A stretch of DNA of 64,000 nucleotides from Luteimonas viscosa (GTDB taxonomy: Bacteria; Pseudomonadota; Gammaproteobacteria; Xanthomonadales; Xanthomonadaceae), in the NCBI RefSeq assembly GCF_008244685.1, contig NZ_VTFT01000001.1, positions 599,248-663,247 on the forward strand, given 5' to 3'. This document shows positions 18,147 to 27,631 of the stretch, piece after piece (the stretch's first letter is position 1; each line of letters starts with the position of its first letter). The notes below the pieces were generated by a model. The model searched no databases. It worked only from the letters and a program-made list of their open reading frames with translations, and was not told where the DNA came from. A program made the position numbers and the translations under genes.

Positions 18147-19481
18147 ATGCGCGAACGCCTGTCCGACCTGTTCAACCTCCGGCGCGGCGAGCTCGCGCCG
18201 GTGCTCATCGCCGGGCTGTTCTTCTTCTGCATCCTGAGCGCGCTGATGATGCTGCGACCGGCGCGCGACGCGCTGGGCATGGAACAGGGCATCGACAGCG
18301 TACGCTGGCTGTTCATCGGCACCGCGGTGGTCACGCTCGCGGTCAACCCGATGTTCGGCTGGCTCGTCAGCCGGTTCCGGCGCCTGCACTTCATCTCGGC
18401 GACCTATGCGTTCTTCGCCCTGAGCCTGGTCGGCTTCTGGGCGCTGCTGGTGTTCGCGCCGGGCGCGGTGGGCACGCGCAGCGGCCAGGTGTTCTACGTC
18501 TGGTTCAGCGTGTTCAACCTGTTCGTGACCATGGTGTTCTGGGCGCTGCTGGCCGACCGCTTCTCCAGCGACCAGGGCAGGCGCCTGTTCGCGCTGATCG
18601 CGGTGGGTGGCACGCTCGGCGCGATCTTCGGCCCATGGCTGGCCTCGCAACTGGCCGAGCCGCTGGGGACGCCGGCGCTGCTGCTGGTGGCGGCCGCGTT
18701 CCTCGGGTTCGCGATCGCACTGGCGTGGTGGCTGGTGTGGACGCGGCCGGATCGCGGCGCCTCGCCGGCGGAGGCCGACTCGCCCGCGGCGGAGGAAGCC
18801 CGGCGCATCGGGGGCAGCGCCTGGGCCGGTTTCCGCGCGGTGTTCTCCTCGCCCTACCTGCTGGGCATCGCCGGCTACGTGCTGACGATGACGGTGGTGG
18901 CGACCTTCATCTACTTCACCCGGCTGCAGATGGTGGCCGGCGCCGAGAGCGGACTCGATGCGCGCACCGGCCTGCTCGGCAATATCGACATGTGGACCCA
19001 GGTCGCGGTACTGGTGCTGCAGCTCACGCTCACCGGGCAGATCATCCGCCGCTTCGGGCTGGCCGTGGCCCTGGCCGCGCTGCCGGTGGCGACCGCGCTG
19101 GGCTTCATCGGGCTGGCGATCTACGGCTCGTTCGCGATGCTCATTGCGCTGGAGGCGATGAGCAAGGCGGTGCAGCGCGGCCTCACCCGGCCCGCGCGCG
19201 AAGCGCTGTTCACCGTGATCAGCCGCGAGGACAAGTACAAGGCCAAGGCCTTCATCGACACCTTCGTCTACCGCGCCGGCGACGTGGTCGGCGCGCAGAC
19301 CGAAGGCCTGCTGGGCCGGATCGGACTCGCGCTCGGCGGCCTGGTGACCGTGGTGGTGCCGCTGGCGCTGTTCTGGGCGATGCTGGGGCTGTGGCTGGGG
19401 CGCGCGCAGCAGCGGCGCGCCGACGACGCGGGACGGACGCTGCCGACACCGGGCGCGCCAGCGGATCGGCAAGTGTCGTAA
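18147..19481 (+). CDS. MFS-type / ATP:ADP-antiporter-like transporter
   Basis: 444 aa with about twelve hydrophobic helices. N-terminal ELAPVLIAGLFFFCILSALMMLRPARDALG is characteristic of the bacterial NTT-like MFS group (often annotated MFS transporter). The soluble linker around residue 215 (ASPAEADSPAAEEARR) divides the two halves. Substrate cannot be told. It follows the AKR gene closely, likely as an operon. Confidence 0.85.
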   Translation: MRERLSDLFNLRRGELAPVLIAGLFFFCILSALMMLRPARDALGMEQGIDSVRWLFIGTAVVTLAVNPMFGWLVSRFRRLHFISATYAFFALSLVGFWALLVFAPGAVGTRSGQVFYVWFSVFNLFVTMVFWALLADRFSSDQGRRLFALIAVGGTLGAIFGPWLASQLAEPLGTPALLLVAAAFLGFAIALAWWLVWTRPDRGASPAEADSPAAEEARRIGGSAWAGFRAVFSSPYLLGIAGYVLTMTVVATFIYFTRLQMVAGAESGLDARTGLLGNIDMWTQVAVLVLQLTLTGQIIRRFGLAVALAALPVATALGFIGLAIYGSFAMLIALEAMSKAVQRGLTRPAREALFTVISREDKYKAKAFIDTFVYRAGDVVGAQTEGLLGRIGLALGGLVTVVVPLALFWAMLGLWLGRAQQRRADDAGRTLPTPGAPADRQVS

Positions 19482-19536
19482 CGGCCCTGTCCATCGCCCC
19501 GCGAGCGACGCTCGAGCGCCATCGGCAAACGTGCAC

Positions 19537-20802
19537 TCAGTCTCGGGTGACCGCCCGATACACGACCTGGCCGCCGCGCAGCGTGTAGCGCACATCGGCG
19601 AATTCGGCGACGTCGTCCGCGGGATCGCCGCGCAGCACCACCAGGTCGGCATCGAGCCCTTCGGCGATCCGCCCCTTGCGCTGCGCATGGCCGAAGTACG
19701 CCGCAGGCGCGGCGGTCAGGCTGTCCAGGATCCGGCGCCAGTCCAACCCGGCCTCGTGCATCAGCCGCAGTTCCACGTGCGTGTCGTAGGCATCGACATA
19801 GCCCGCGTCGGTTCCGAACAGCACCGCGCCGCCGGCTTTTGCGAACGCGGCCACCTGCTGTTTCGTGATGCCGACTTCACGCGCGACGATCGCCTCGGGC
19901 ACGCCCTCCTTGCGCATCTCGATCTCGAACAGCGACAGCGTCGGCACCAGCGCCATGTCGGCGTCGACCATGCGCCGCACCAGCGCTTCCGGCCACGGCC
20001 CGGCCTGCGGCGCGGTGTGCGCGAGCACGTCGGCATCGCTGTCGATGGCGACGGCGATGCCTTCGGCATTGGTCGGGTGCACGAACACGCGCTTGCCGGC
20101 GGCGTGGGCGACCTCGACCACCGCGCGGGCGATGTCGAGGTCCATCGGCAGCACGCCGACCTCGCCGCCGACGATGGCGCCGCCGAACAGCTTCAGGCCG
20201 TCGGCACCCTCCTCGAGCTGCCGCTGCGCCCGGGCCGAGGCTTCCGCCGGCGTGGTCACTTCGGCCAGCCGCGTCGTCCATCCGCCCAGCTCGTCGGGCA
20301 CGTAGACCGGCTTGCCGTCCTTTGGGAAGAACGGCATGTCGACGGTCAGGATCTGCGGGCCGTCGACCTCGCCGGCGGCGATCCGCCTGCGCAGCGCGAT
20401 CGCATTGCCCGGCGGCGAGGCGATGTCGAAGATCGTGGTGAATCCCCAGCGCAGGTAGGCGGACGACAGTCTCTCCGACAACACGTCGCCGGCATGCGCG
20501 CTGGCGCGGTCGAGCGGCGGCGCCATCAGGTGCACGTGGCTGTTCCAGAAGCCGGCGACCACGGTGCCGCCCCGCGCGTCCACGACCTCCGCGCCCTCGG
20601 GCACGGCCACCTCCGCCGCATCGCCCACCGCGGCGATGCGCCCGTCGCGCACCAGCACCGTGCCGCGTGCGATCGGCTCGGCGTCCGGTGCCGCCACGAT
20701 GCGTGCGTTGACCACGGCCAGCTCGCCGGCAGACGCCATTGGCGCGCTGGTGCAGGCGAGCACGAGTGCGACGCCCAGCCACAGGATTCGGATCATCGTC
20801 AT
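19537..20802 (-). CDS. Secreted amidohydrolase family protein
   Basis: 421 aa. Signal peptide IRILWLGVALVLACTSAPMASAG, with cleavage near residue 26. The amidohydrolase barrel shows the HxH motif in NSHVHLM, a Lys in DGLKLFGGAI, His residues in VHPTN and LAHTAP, and the late Asp in LFGTDAGYVDAY. These are the ligands of a binuclear metal centre. Family members hydrolyse dipeptides, imidazolones and related cyclic amides; the substrate here is unknown. ATG 20802 is preferred to ATG 20796 for its spacing to GGGAAGG. Confidence 0.9.
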   Translation of the reverse strand: MTMIRILWLGVALVLACTSAPMASAGELAVVNARIVAAPDAEPIARGTVLVRDGRIAAVGDAAEVAVPEGAEVVDARGGTVVAGFWNSHVHLMAPPLDRASAHAGDVLSERLSSAYLRWGFTTIFDIASPPGNAIALRRRIAAGEVDGPQILTVDMPFFPKDGKPVYVPDELGGWTTRLAEVTTPAEASARAQRQLEEGADGLKLFGGAIVGGEVGVLPMDLDIARAVVEVAHAAGKRVFVHPTNAEGIAVAIDSDADVLAHTAPQAGPWPEALVRRMVDADMALVPTLSLFEIEMRKEGVPEAIVAREVGITKQQVAAFAKAGGAVLFGTDAGYVDAYDTHVELRLMHEAGLDWRRILDSLTAAPAAYFGHAQRKGRIAEGLDADLVVLRGDPADDVAEFADVRYTLRGGQVVYRAVTRD

Positions 20803-20908
20803 GCCTGCCTTCCCGGTCGAGTCGCCGATGATAGGTCCGCCCGCCTTGCGCGCCAACGCCGCCGACGGCTTTGCGGCGCTGCGACCGGCGTCCGGCACGA
20901 TCCCGCGG

Positions 20909-21802
20909 TCAGCGCGCGCCCAGGGTCGCGATCGCACGGACCGGGAAGGTGCCCACCCCGGCGAAGCGCGGCGGCAGCGCGGTGAAGCGGAAGCCGTCGG
21001 GGGGCAACGCCGAGAGATTGCACAGGTGCTCGACGATCGGGATCCCGGCGCCGAGCAGGATCGAATGCGCGGGTCGCGCCCTGCCGCGGGTGTCGTCGAT
21101 GTTCATCGAATCGATCCCCACCAGCGCCACGCCGCAGTCGCGCAGGTAGCCCGCCCCGTCTTCGGTCAGGAACGGATGCCCGGCCGCGTACTCCGGCGTT
21201 TCCCAGAACGCATCCCAGCCGGTCCGGAGCAGGACCGCGCGACCGCGCACCTCGAAGCCGCGCAACCGCGACACGTCGATCGCGATGCCCTGCCGGTGGT
21301 CGGCGTCGATCACCACGGCGTCGAGGTCGGCGAAGGCGGAGGCCGGCATCTGCGCCAGGTCCTTGCCGTCGGCGTAGCGATGGAAGGGGCAGTCGACGTA
21401 GGTGCCGGTGTTGGCCACCATGTCGATCCGCGCGATCTGGAACTCGGTCCCGGCCTCGTAATGTGCCCGCGATTGCTCGCGGCTCAGGTAGTCGCAGATC
21501 CTCGGCGCCGGCAGCCCCGGATAGGTCACGGTGCCGTCGCCGACGACGTGGCTCAGTTCCACGATCCCGCTCAGCCGTGGCTGCGGCTCGCGCTTGCGCT
21601 TGTGCGGCTCGTCGATGATCGACTTGTTCATGATCCGCACCGGGCCGGCCATCAGCAGGCGCAGGTCGCGCACGATGTAGTCGGCCAGGTCCCGGTCGTC
21701 GATCGCATCGCCCTCGATGTCGAGGCGGAACCCCTGCCCCTGCAGCCCGCCGCCGTTGGTGAACTCCAGTTCGAAGTCGAACTGCACGCGCTTGTGCGTC
21801 AT
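20909..21802 (-). CDS. Cyclase/kynurenine-formamidase-fold protein with altered metal motif
   Basis: 297 aa. The cyclase fold is clear (IVELSHVVGDGTVTYPGLPAP; AVLLRTGWDAFW). The usual metal-binding HxGTHxDxPxH is replaced by NTGTYVDCPFH (residues 131-141): the first His is Asn and the second is Tyr, while Asp137 and His141 remain. An extra N-terminal region of about 75 residues precedes the domain. Loss of two ligands means that KynB-like hydrolysis is unlikely, or that the metal site differs. It overlaps the DMT exporter by ATGA, so the pair is co-translated. Confidence 0.85.
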   Translation of the reverse strand: MTHKRVQFDFELEFTNGGGLQGQGFRLDIEGDAIDDRDLADYIVRDLRLLMAGPVRIMNKSIIDEPHKRKREPQPRLSGIVELSHVVGDGTVTYPGLPAPRICDYLSREQSRAHYEAGTEFQIARIDMVANTGTYVDCPFHRYADGKDLAQMPASAFADLDAVVIDADHRQGIAIDVSRLRGFEVRGRAVLLRTGWDAFWETPEYAAGHPFLTEDGAGYLRDCGVALVGIDSMNIDDTRGRARPAHSILLGAGIPIVEHLCNLSALPPDGFRFTALPPRFAGVGTFPVRAIATLGAR

Positions 21803-22698
21803 CGCGACGCCCTCTGGCTGAAGGCCACGCTGCCCAGGATCAGCGCGCCGGCGAGCGCCATGCTCCAGGTCAGCGGTTCGTCCAGCAGCCACCACGCCCA
21901 GCCGACGCCGAACAGCGGGATCAGGTAGGTGACGGTCGAGGCGCGATTGGCGCCGATGCGGCCGATCAGGCGGTAATACAGCACGAACGCGGCGCCGGTG
22001 CACAGCACGCCGAGCGCCGCGGCCGACCACCACGACGCGGCCGGGATCAGCTGCGGCGGCCACCAGGCGATGGCCAGCGGCAGCGTGAGCAGCGCCCCGA
22101 CGCCGAGCGTGGCGGATGCGACCGCGGCCGGCGGCAGGCCGGTGAGGTGGCGGCGGACCAGGTTGATGCCGAGCCCGTACAGCAGCGAGGCCGCGGCGCC
22201 GGCGAGCGCGGCCGCGCCCACGCTCATGCCCGCGATCTTGCCGCTGGCCAGTACCACGACGCCGACGAACCCGACCAGCAGCGCCACCGAGCGGCGCGTG
22301 CCGATGCGCTCGCCGAAGAACAGGAATCCCACCAGCGCGGTGAACAGCACGGTCATCGCGTTGGCGATCGCGCCGATGCCGGCCGGCGCGCGCTGCGCCG
22401 CCCAGGCGAACAGCAGGAAGGGCACCGCGGAGTTGATCGCGCCGATCAATGCCAGCTTCGGCCACAGCCGCAACGGGAACCGCGCCCGCGCGCGCCACAG
22501 GAACGGCAGCAGTACCAGCGACCCCAGCGCCAGCCGGACCTCGACCAGCGGCGCCGGGCCGAAGTCGTCGGCGGCGATGCGCATGAACAGGAACGACGCG
22601 CCCCAGATCGCCCCCAGCACGCACAGTTCCAGCGGCGTCAGCCAGCCCCGGAGCTCCTCGCCCGGTGCCTGTGCCACTGCGACGTTCGGGGATGACAT
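21799..22698 (-). CDS. DMT-superfamily (EamA) exporter
   Basis: 299 aa with ten hydrophobic helices in two EamA repeats (first AIWGASFLFMRIAADDFGPAP; second starting near residue 160). EamA exporters move amino acids or small metabolites out of the cell. It is divergent from a LysR regulator 102 bp away, a layout typical of LysR-controlled exporters, and is coupled to the cyclase-family gene. Confidence 0.9.
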   Translation of the reverse strand: MSSPNVAVAQAPGEELRGWLTPLELCVLGAIWGASFLFMRIAADDFGPAPLVEVRLALGSLVLLPFLWRARARFPLRLWPKLALIGAINSAVPFLLFAWAAQRAPAGIGAIANAMTVLFTALVGFLFFGERIGTRRSVALLVGFVGVVVLASGKIAGMSVGAAALAGAAASLLYGLGINLVRRHLTGLPPAAVASATLGVGALLTLPLAIAWWPPQLIPAASWWSAAALGVLCTGAAFVLYYRLIGRIGANRASTVTYLIPLFGVGWAWWLLDEPLTWSMALAGALILGSVAFSQRASR

Positions 22699-22800
22699 GG
22701 GCGAGGTCTCGTGGGGGTCGACCCGGTGATTCTGCTTGTTCGCGCGCGCCGCACAAGCGCATACTTTTCGACCAAGACACGAGCAGGATTTGTGGCTCGC

Positions 22801-23724
22801 ATGGCACTGCGTTCCGACTGGCTCCCTGCCCTGGCCGCGTTCGAATCGGCGGCCCGGCACCAGAATTTCGCCCACGCCGCGGAGGAACTGCACCTCACCG
22901 CGAGCGCGGTCAGCCACCACGTCCGCAAGCTGGAGGCGCGGCTGGGCGTGGCCCTGTTCCAGCGCCACGCCCGCGGCGTCTCGCTCACCGCCGAGGGCCG
23001 GCACCTGGCCGACATCGCCGGCAACGCGATCCACGACATCGACGGCGCGATGCAGGACCTGCGCAGCCGCCGCGACGACGCGCACACGGTGCGCATCACC
23101 ACCCTGCATTCGTTCGCGTACACCTGGCTGATCCCGCGGCTGCCGGGATTCGCCGCGTCGCATCCGGACATCCGCCTGCGGGTGGACACGGAGATGTCGC
23201 TCACCCGGTTCGACGATGTCGGGCCCGACCTCGGCATCCGCCATGGTCCGGGGCGCTGGCCCGGGCTCAACGCGCTGCCGCTGATGGACGAATCGCTGTT
23301 CCCGGTCGCGGCGCCGGCCCTGGCCGAGCGCGAAGACGTGCATACCGCCGCCGACATCCTGCGCCTGCCGCTGGTGGCCGACCTCTCGCACCAGGGCTGG
23401 CACGACTGGTTCCGCGCCAACGGCGTGCACGGCGCCCGCATCGACGAGCGCTTCGTGTTCAGCGACAGCACCGACATGCTGCGCGCGGCATCGATCGGAC
23501 TGGGCGCCGCGCTGGCGCGCGAGCGCATCGTCGCGCCGTGGCTCGGCAGCGGGCAGCTGGTACGCCTGCCGGGGGAGGAGATGGCGGGACGCTACGCCTA
23601 CCACATCGTCTATCCGGCCCACCGCCGTCCGCGGCCGGCGGTGCGGCGGGTGATCGACTGGCTGGCTTCGCAGCCGACCGCGACCGCGCTCGCCACCGCA
23701 CCTGCCCGCAGGCGCCGCCGCTGA
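22801..23724 (+). CDS. LysR-family transcriptional regulator
   Basis: 307 aa. The HTH is in FESAARHQNFAHAAEELHLTASAVSHHVRKLE (about residues 14-45), followed by a substrate-binding domain of the GcvA type (DDVGPDLGIRHGPGRWPGL). It starts at ATG 22801; an in-frame upstream ATG (22711) lies in the intergenic region with no support. It probably controls the divergent DMT/cyclase pair. Confidence 0.92.
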   Translation: MALRSDWLPALAAFESAARHQNFAHAAEELHLTASAVSHHVRKLEARLGVALFQRHARGVSLTAEGRHLADIAGNAIHDIDGAMQDLRSRRDDAHTVRITTLHSFAYTWLIPRLPGFAASHPDIRLRVDTEMSLTRFDDVGPDLGIRHGPGRWPGLNALPLMDESLFPVAAPALAEREDVHTAADILRLPLVADLSHQGWHDWFRANGVHGARIDERFVFSDSTDMLRAASIGLGAALARERIVAPWLGSGQLVRLPGEEMAGRYAYHIVYPAHRRPRPAVRRVIDWLASQPTATALATAPARRRRR

Positions 23725-23788
23725 TGGATGACGCGTCCGCGGCGTGCGTGCATGCTGCCCCTCTCCCCCCCGCCGCCTCCCGGTTCCG

Positions 23789-24730
23789 ATGACGCCCGCC
23801 GCCAAGGCCCACTGGCAGATCCACCTGTGCGTGCTGCTGTGGGGCTTCACCGCCATCCTCGGCAAGCTGATCACGTTGCCTGCGCTGCCGCTGGTGTGGT
23901 GGCGCATGGGGCTGGTGGTGCTGGCCCTGCTGCTGGTGCCGCGCGTGTGGCGTGGCCTGCGTGCGATGCCGGGCAGGCTGCTGCTGGCCTATGCCGGCGT
24001 CGGCGTGCTGGTGGCGCTGCACTGGCTCACGTTCTACGGCGCGATCAAGCTGGCCAACGCGTCGGTCGCCGCCACCTGCATGGCCTTCGCCACGGTGTTC
24101 ACCGCCCTGATCGAACCGAAGCTCGCGGGCCGGCGGTTCTCCAGGCGCGAGGTCGCGCTGGGCCTGGCGGTGCTGCCGGGTGTGGCCCTGGTGGTGGGCG
24201 GGGTCTCGGCGGACATGCGCGTCGGGATCGCGGTCGGCGCGCTGTCGGCGCTGTTCGTGGCGGTTTTCGGCTCGCTCAACAAGCGCCTGGTCGAACATGC
24301 CGATCCGCTCACGGTCACCGCGGTCGAGCTGGGCGCCGGCGCCCTGGCGCTGACCGCGCTGGCGCCACTGATGCCGGCGATCTTCCCGGCCCTGGCCGGA
24401 CCGCTGCTGGTGCTGCCCTCGGCGTCGGACGCGCTGTGGCTGCTGCTGCTCGCCGGGGCCTGCACCCTGTTCCCCTTCGCCCTGTCGCTGGTCGCGCTGC
24501 GGCACATGAGTGCGTTCTCGGCGCAGATGGCGGTGAACCTCGAGCCGGTCTACGCGATCGTGCTGGCGATGCTGCTGCTGGGCGAGCAGCGCGAACTGGC
24601 GCCGATGTTCTACGGCGGCGTGGCGATCATCCTCGCGGCGGTGTTCGCGCACCCGCTGATGCACCGGCAGCGGCGGATCGACCATCCCGAAGTGCTCGGC
24701 ACCTCGGAGGCCAAGGGCATCGTCGAATGA
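23789..24730 (+). CDS. DMT-superfamily (EamA) exporter
   Basis: 313 aa with ten helices in two EamA halves (IHLCVLLWGFTAILGKLITL at the start; FSLVALRHMSAF... then YAIVLAMLLLGEQ at the end). ATG 23789 is used because an upstream ATG gives a non-membrane Pro-rich extension. It lies 64 bp after the LysR gene on the same strand. It is not a recent duplicate of the exporter at 21799-22698, since the sequences differ widely. Confidence 0.9.
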   Translation: MTPAAKAHWQIHLCVLLWGFTAILGKLITLPALPLVWWRMGLVVLALLLVPRVWRGLRAMPGRLLLAYAGVGVLVALHWLTFYGAIKLANASVAATCMAFATVFTALIEPKLAGRRFSRREVALGLAVLPGVALVVGGVSADMRVGIAVGALSALFVAVFGSLNKRLVEHADPLTVTAVELGAGALALTALAPLMPAIFPALAGPLLVLPSASDALWLLLLAGACTLFPFALSLVALRHMSAFSAQMAVNLEPVYAIVLAMLLLGEQRELAPMFYGGVAIILAAVFAHPLMHRQRRIDHPEVLGTSEAKGIVE

Positions 24731-24841
24731 CGCGCGTACCGTCGCTGTCGCAGCGGAAGCCCGCCTGCCTGTGACAAACCGCCTGCCGCCGCGTATCACC
24801 CGGGCATGACAGGCACGCTTTCCACTTCCCGCGGACATGCG

Positions 24842-25372
24842 ATGGACCACCCGACCCCGACGGCCGGCGCCACCCACGCCACCTTCGACGAACTGCTGCA
24901 GCGCCATCGCGGCATGGTGCTGAAGGTGGCGAACAGCTACGCCAACGGCGCCGAGAACCGGGCCGACCTCGCCCAGGAGATCGCCGCCCAGCTCTGGCGC
25001 GCATGGCCCGGCTACGACCCGTCGCGCAGCTTCTCGACGTGGATGTACCGGATCGCGCTGAACACGGCGATCTCGTTCCTGCGCGGCGAACGCCAGCGCA
25101 GGCGCCATGCGGTGCCGCTGGACGAGCGTTTGCACGACCTGGCCGACGAGCGCGCCGTCGACCACGAGTCCGACGACAGGCTGCGGCTGCTGTGGCGCTT
25201 CATGGAGACGCTCGGCGCCCTGGACCGCGCGCTGCTGGTGCTCTACCTGGAGGAACGCACCACCCGCGAGATCGCCGAGGTGCTGGGACTGGGCGAGAGC
25301 AACGTCACCACCAAGATCAGCCGCCTCAAGCAACGCATCCGCGACTACGCGGCCCCTTCCGCAACGAGCTGA
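24842..25372 (+). CDS. ECF-type RNA polymerase sigma factor
   Basis: About 176 aa with both regions of a sigma-70 ECF factor: region 2 (FDELLQRHRGMVLKVANSYANG... DLAQEIAAQLWRAWP) and region 4 (LERTTREIAEVLGLGESNVTTKISRLKQRIR). An in-frame ATG at 24806 would add 12 residues; neither start has a strong ribosome-binding site. It is followed 11 bp later by a four-helix membrane protein, the usual position of an anti-sigma factor. Confidence 0.9.
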   Translation: MDHPTPTAGATHATFDELLQRHRGMVLKVANSYANGAENRADLAQEIAAQLWRAWPGYDPSRSFSTWMYRIALNTAISFLRGERQRRRHAVPLDERLHDLADERAVDHESDDRLRLLWRFMETLGALDRALLVLYLEERTTREIAEVLGLGESNVTTKISRLKQRIRDYAAPSATS

Positions 25373-25383
25373 AAACACACCGG

Positions 25384-26064
25384 ATGGACACGACCATGGA
25401 ACTCGACGAACTCAAGCTCGCCTGGCGCTCGCTGGGCGAGCAGCTGGAACGCCAGCAGGACATCCAGTGGCAGCTGCTGCGCGAGCGCAAGCTCGACAGG
25501 GTGCGCGGACACCTGCGCCCGCTGCTGTGGGGGCAGGCCGCGCAGATGCTGCTCGGCATCGGCCTGATCGTGCTCGGCGTGTCCTGCTGGACGCGCAACA
25601 CCGACGTTCCCGGACTGCTCGCCGCGGGGCTGCTGCTGCACGCGTTCGGCATCGTCACCGCGGTGATGGCGGCGCTGACGATCGTGTTCGCGGCCAACAT
25701 CGACACCTCGGCGCCGGTGCTGGCGATCCAGAAGCAGATGGCGCGGCTGCTGCGGCTGTTCGTGCTCAACGCCAACGTCTGCGGAGCGCCGTGGTGGATC
25801 ATGTGGGTGCCGGTGGTGGTGGGATTCGCCGGGCTCGGCGAGGTCGATCCCGCTGCAGGTACCCCGGCCTGGATCTCGATCAGCCTCGGCATCGGCGTGG
25901 TCGGCCTGCTCGTGACCTGGGCCTGGTCGGCCCGGGCGATGTCGCGCGCGCGAGGCGTGCCGACGCGCGACGACCAAGGCGGTCGCTGCGTCGCCGACGG
26001 GGGCGACGGCATCCGCCGCGCACAGCGCATGCTGGACGAGATCGCGCAGTTCGAGCGCGACTGA
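25384..26064 (+). CDS. Four-helix membrane protein, possible anti-sigma partner
   Basis: 226 aa. An N-terminal cytoplasmic helix (MELDELKLAWRSLGEQLERQQ) is followed by four hydrophobic segments (about 50-75, 82-105, 135-155, 165-185) and a polar tail (RRAQRMLDEIAQFERD). The ELKxAWxxL start is common among ECF-linked membrane proteins. There is no HxxxCxxC zinc motif, so a classical ZAS anti-sigma is excluded. An anti-sigma role is inferred from adjacency only. Confidence 0.75.
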   Translation: MDTTMELDELKLAWRSLGEQLERQQDIQWQLLRERKLDRVRGHLRPLLWGQAAQMLLGIGLIVLGVSCWTRNTDVPGLLAAGLLLHAFGIVTAVMAALTIVFAANIDTSAPVLAIQKQMARLLRLFVLNANVCGAPWWIMWVPVVVGFAGLGEVDPAAGTPAWISISLGIGVVGLLVTWAWSARAMSRARGVPTRDDQGGRCVADGGDGIRRAQRMLDEIAQFERD

Positions 26065-26134
26065 GGACGCACGCGCGACGCGCGACACCGGGCACGGGTA
26101 TCCTCGATGCCTGCCCGTCGCTCCAAGGCAACGC

Positions 26135-26863
26135 ATGCCCGATGCCCCTCCCGCCGGCCCCGGCCGGCGCGCTGCCCTCCTGCTGGCCACTTCGGCCGTC
26201 CTGATTGCCGCCTGCAGCGGGCCCTCACCGCAGGCCGGGCCGGCCACGGCGGGCGAGCCGACCGCTTCGCGGAAGCAACCGGCGCTGCAGTGCATGCCCG
26301 CGGCCCTGGTCTCCCTGCGCCTTCCGCTCGAACAAGGACTCGCGCTGGCGCACGACCAGGTGCCGACCAGTCCGGCCGTGGTGGACTGCGTGTTCGCGCT
26401 GTTCGGCGACGGGCCGCTGAAGTCGCCGGTGGCGTTCGACCGGGGCTACGGCCGGGTCTTCGCCTACCACGAGGAGGACGGCACCCTCGCGTTGTCGTCG
26501 CTCCCGCGCGACCGGGTGCAACTGTTCCGGCTCGGTGCGACGGACGATGCGGACGTCTGGCTGCTGCGCGTGGACAGCGGCTTCGAGTTCGCCGGCACGC
26601 GCCACGACGTGCTGTTCAGCACCGGCCGGGCCAGCGGCGCGCTCGTCGACCAGCTGCTGGTCGGCGCGAGAGGCCTGCTCTACCGCCGCGACTACGACAT
26701 CGATGCGGCCGACGCGTTCGCCATCACCGAGGAAACCGGCCTCCGCGACGAGCCCGGTCCCGGCTATCGCGCACGCTACCGGGTCGAATCCGATGGTCGC
26801 TTCACCCTGGTGTCGGGCCAGGTGCTGGCGACCCAGGACGGGAGGACGCGCGGCCCCGGATGA
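26135..26863 (+). CDS. Hypothetical lipoprotein
   Basis: 242 aa with signal RRAALLLATSAVLIAAC (lipidated Cys at about residue 27). The mature part is about 200 residues, includes two Cys (LQCMPAA and VVDCVFAL) and ends in a TLVSGQVLATQDG strand. I do not recognise the family. It lies downstream of the sigma/membrane pair by 70 bp and could share its transcript. Confidence 0.75.
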   Translation: MPDAPPAGPGRRAALLLATSAVLIAACSGPSPQAGPATAGEPTASRKQPALQCMPAALVSLRLPLEQGLALAHDQVPTSPAVVDCVFALFGDGPLKSPVAFDRGYGRVFAYHEEDGTLALSSLPRDRVQLFRLGATDDADVWLLRVDSGFEFAGTRHDVLFSTGRASGALVDQLLVGARGLLYRRDYDIDAADAFAITEETGLRDEPGPGYRARYRVESDGRFTLVSGQVLATQDGRTRGPG

Positions 26864-26941
26864 ACCGTCGCGACCGGACTCGCCACCGAGGCGGTCCGCC
26901 GGTCGCACCCGCAGGCACGGCCGACGCCGCTTCGACGGGGA

Positions 26942-27463
26942 TCAGCGCAGGCTGTATCCCGACACGCGCCAGACGCGATCCTCGTCGAGCCGGAACGACA
27001 CCAGCTCGCGCACCGGTTGCGCCTCGTTGGCGAACTTCGAAGCCGAACGCACGTTGATGTACAGGCCCTCGGGCACCTGCTGGCCGGCGCGGAACAGCGA
27101 ACGGCTCACTTCCGGCTTCGCGCGCGTGGACACCGCGCCCAGGCGGTTGCGATCGATCGTGACCTGCTTGATGAACTCGTCGCGGGTCACCGCCTGCTTC
27201 ATTGCCGCCGACGCGCCGTCCCAGACTTCGCCGATGCGGTTGGCGTCGACCAGTTGCATGACCTGGAGCGCCGCCTGGCTCATGTCGGCGTCCTGCTTCG
27301 CCAGCGCGGCGCGCTGCTCGGGACTGAGCTGTTCCATCGCCGGCTGTGCGGCGGCGGGCTGCGCCGCGGGACGCGGCTGCGGCTGGGCGGCCGGCTGCTG
27401 GGCGAACGCCCCGGAACACAGCACCAGGGCGGCGACGGTCGAAAGCAGGCGTGATCTGTTCAT
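26942..27463 (-). CDS. DUF4019 exported protein
   Basis: 173 aa. The signal peptide MNRSRLLSTVAALVLCSGAFA is followed by a Pro/Ala/Gln-rich linker (QQPAAQPQPRPAAQPAAAQP) and a DUF4019 domain (AALQVMQLVDANRIGEVWDGASAAMKQ ... FRLDEDRVWRVSGYSLR). ATG 27463 is chosen over upstream starts since it begins the signal sequence. The function of DUF4019 is unknown. Divergent from lemA. Confidence 0.85.
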   Translation of the reverse strand: MNRSRLLSTVAALVLCSGAFAQQPAAQPQPRPAAQPAAAQPAMEQLSPEQRAALAKQDADMSQAALQVMQLVDANRIGEVWDGASAAMKQAVTRDEFIKQVTIDRNRLGAVSTRAKPEVSRSLFRAGQQVPEGLYINVRSASKFANEAQPVRELVSFRLDEDRVWRVSGYSLR

Positions 27464-27631
27464 AGGGGACGAACGCTCCGTGGAATCTGGCGGTCGAGTG
27501 TACGACACCGTCCCGGGGCGTCCAGTCGACGGGCGGGCCGGCTCCGGCCCGGCGCGTCCGTTACCCTTGTGTCACGCCACGCCACCCTGGTGCGTCGTGG
27601 TGGACACGCATTCCCGCCGGGGACCCGAACG

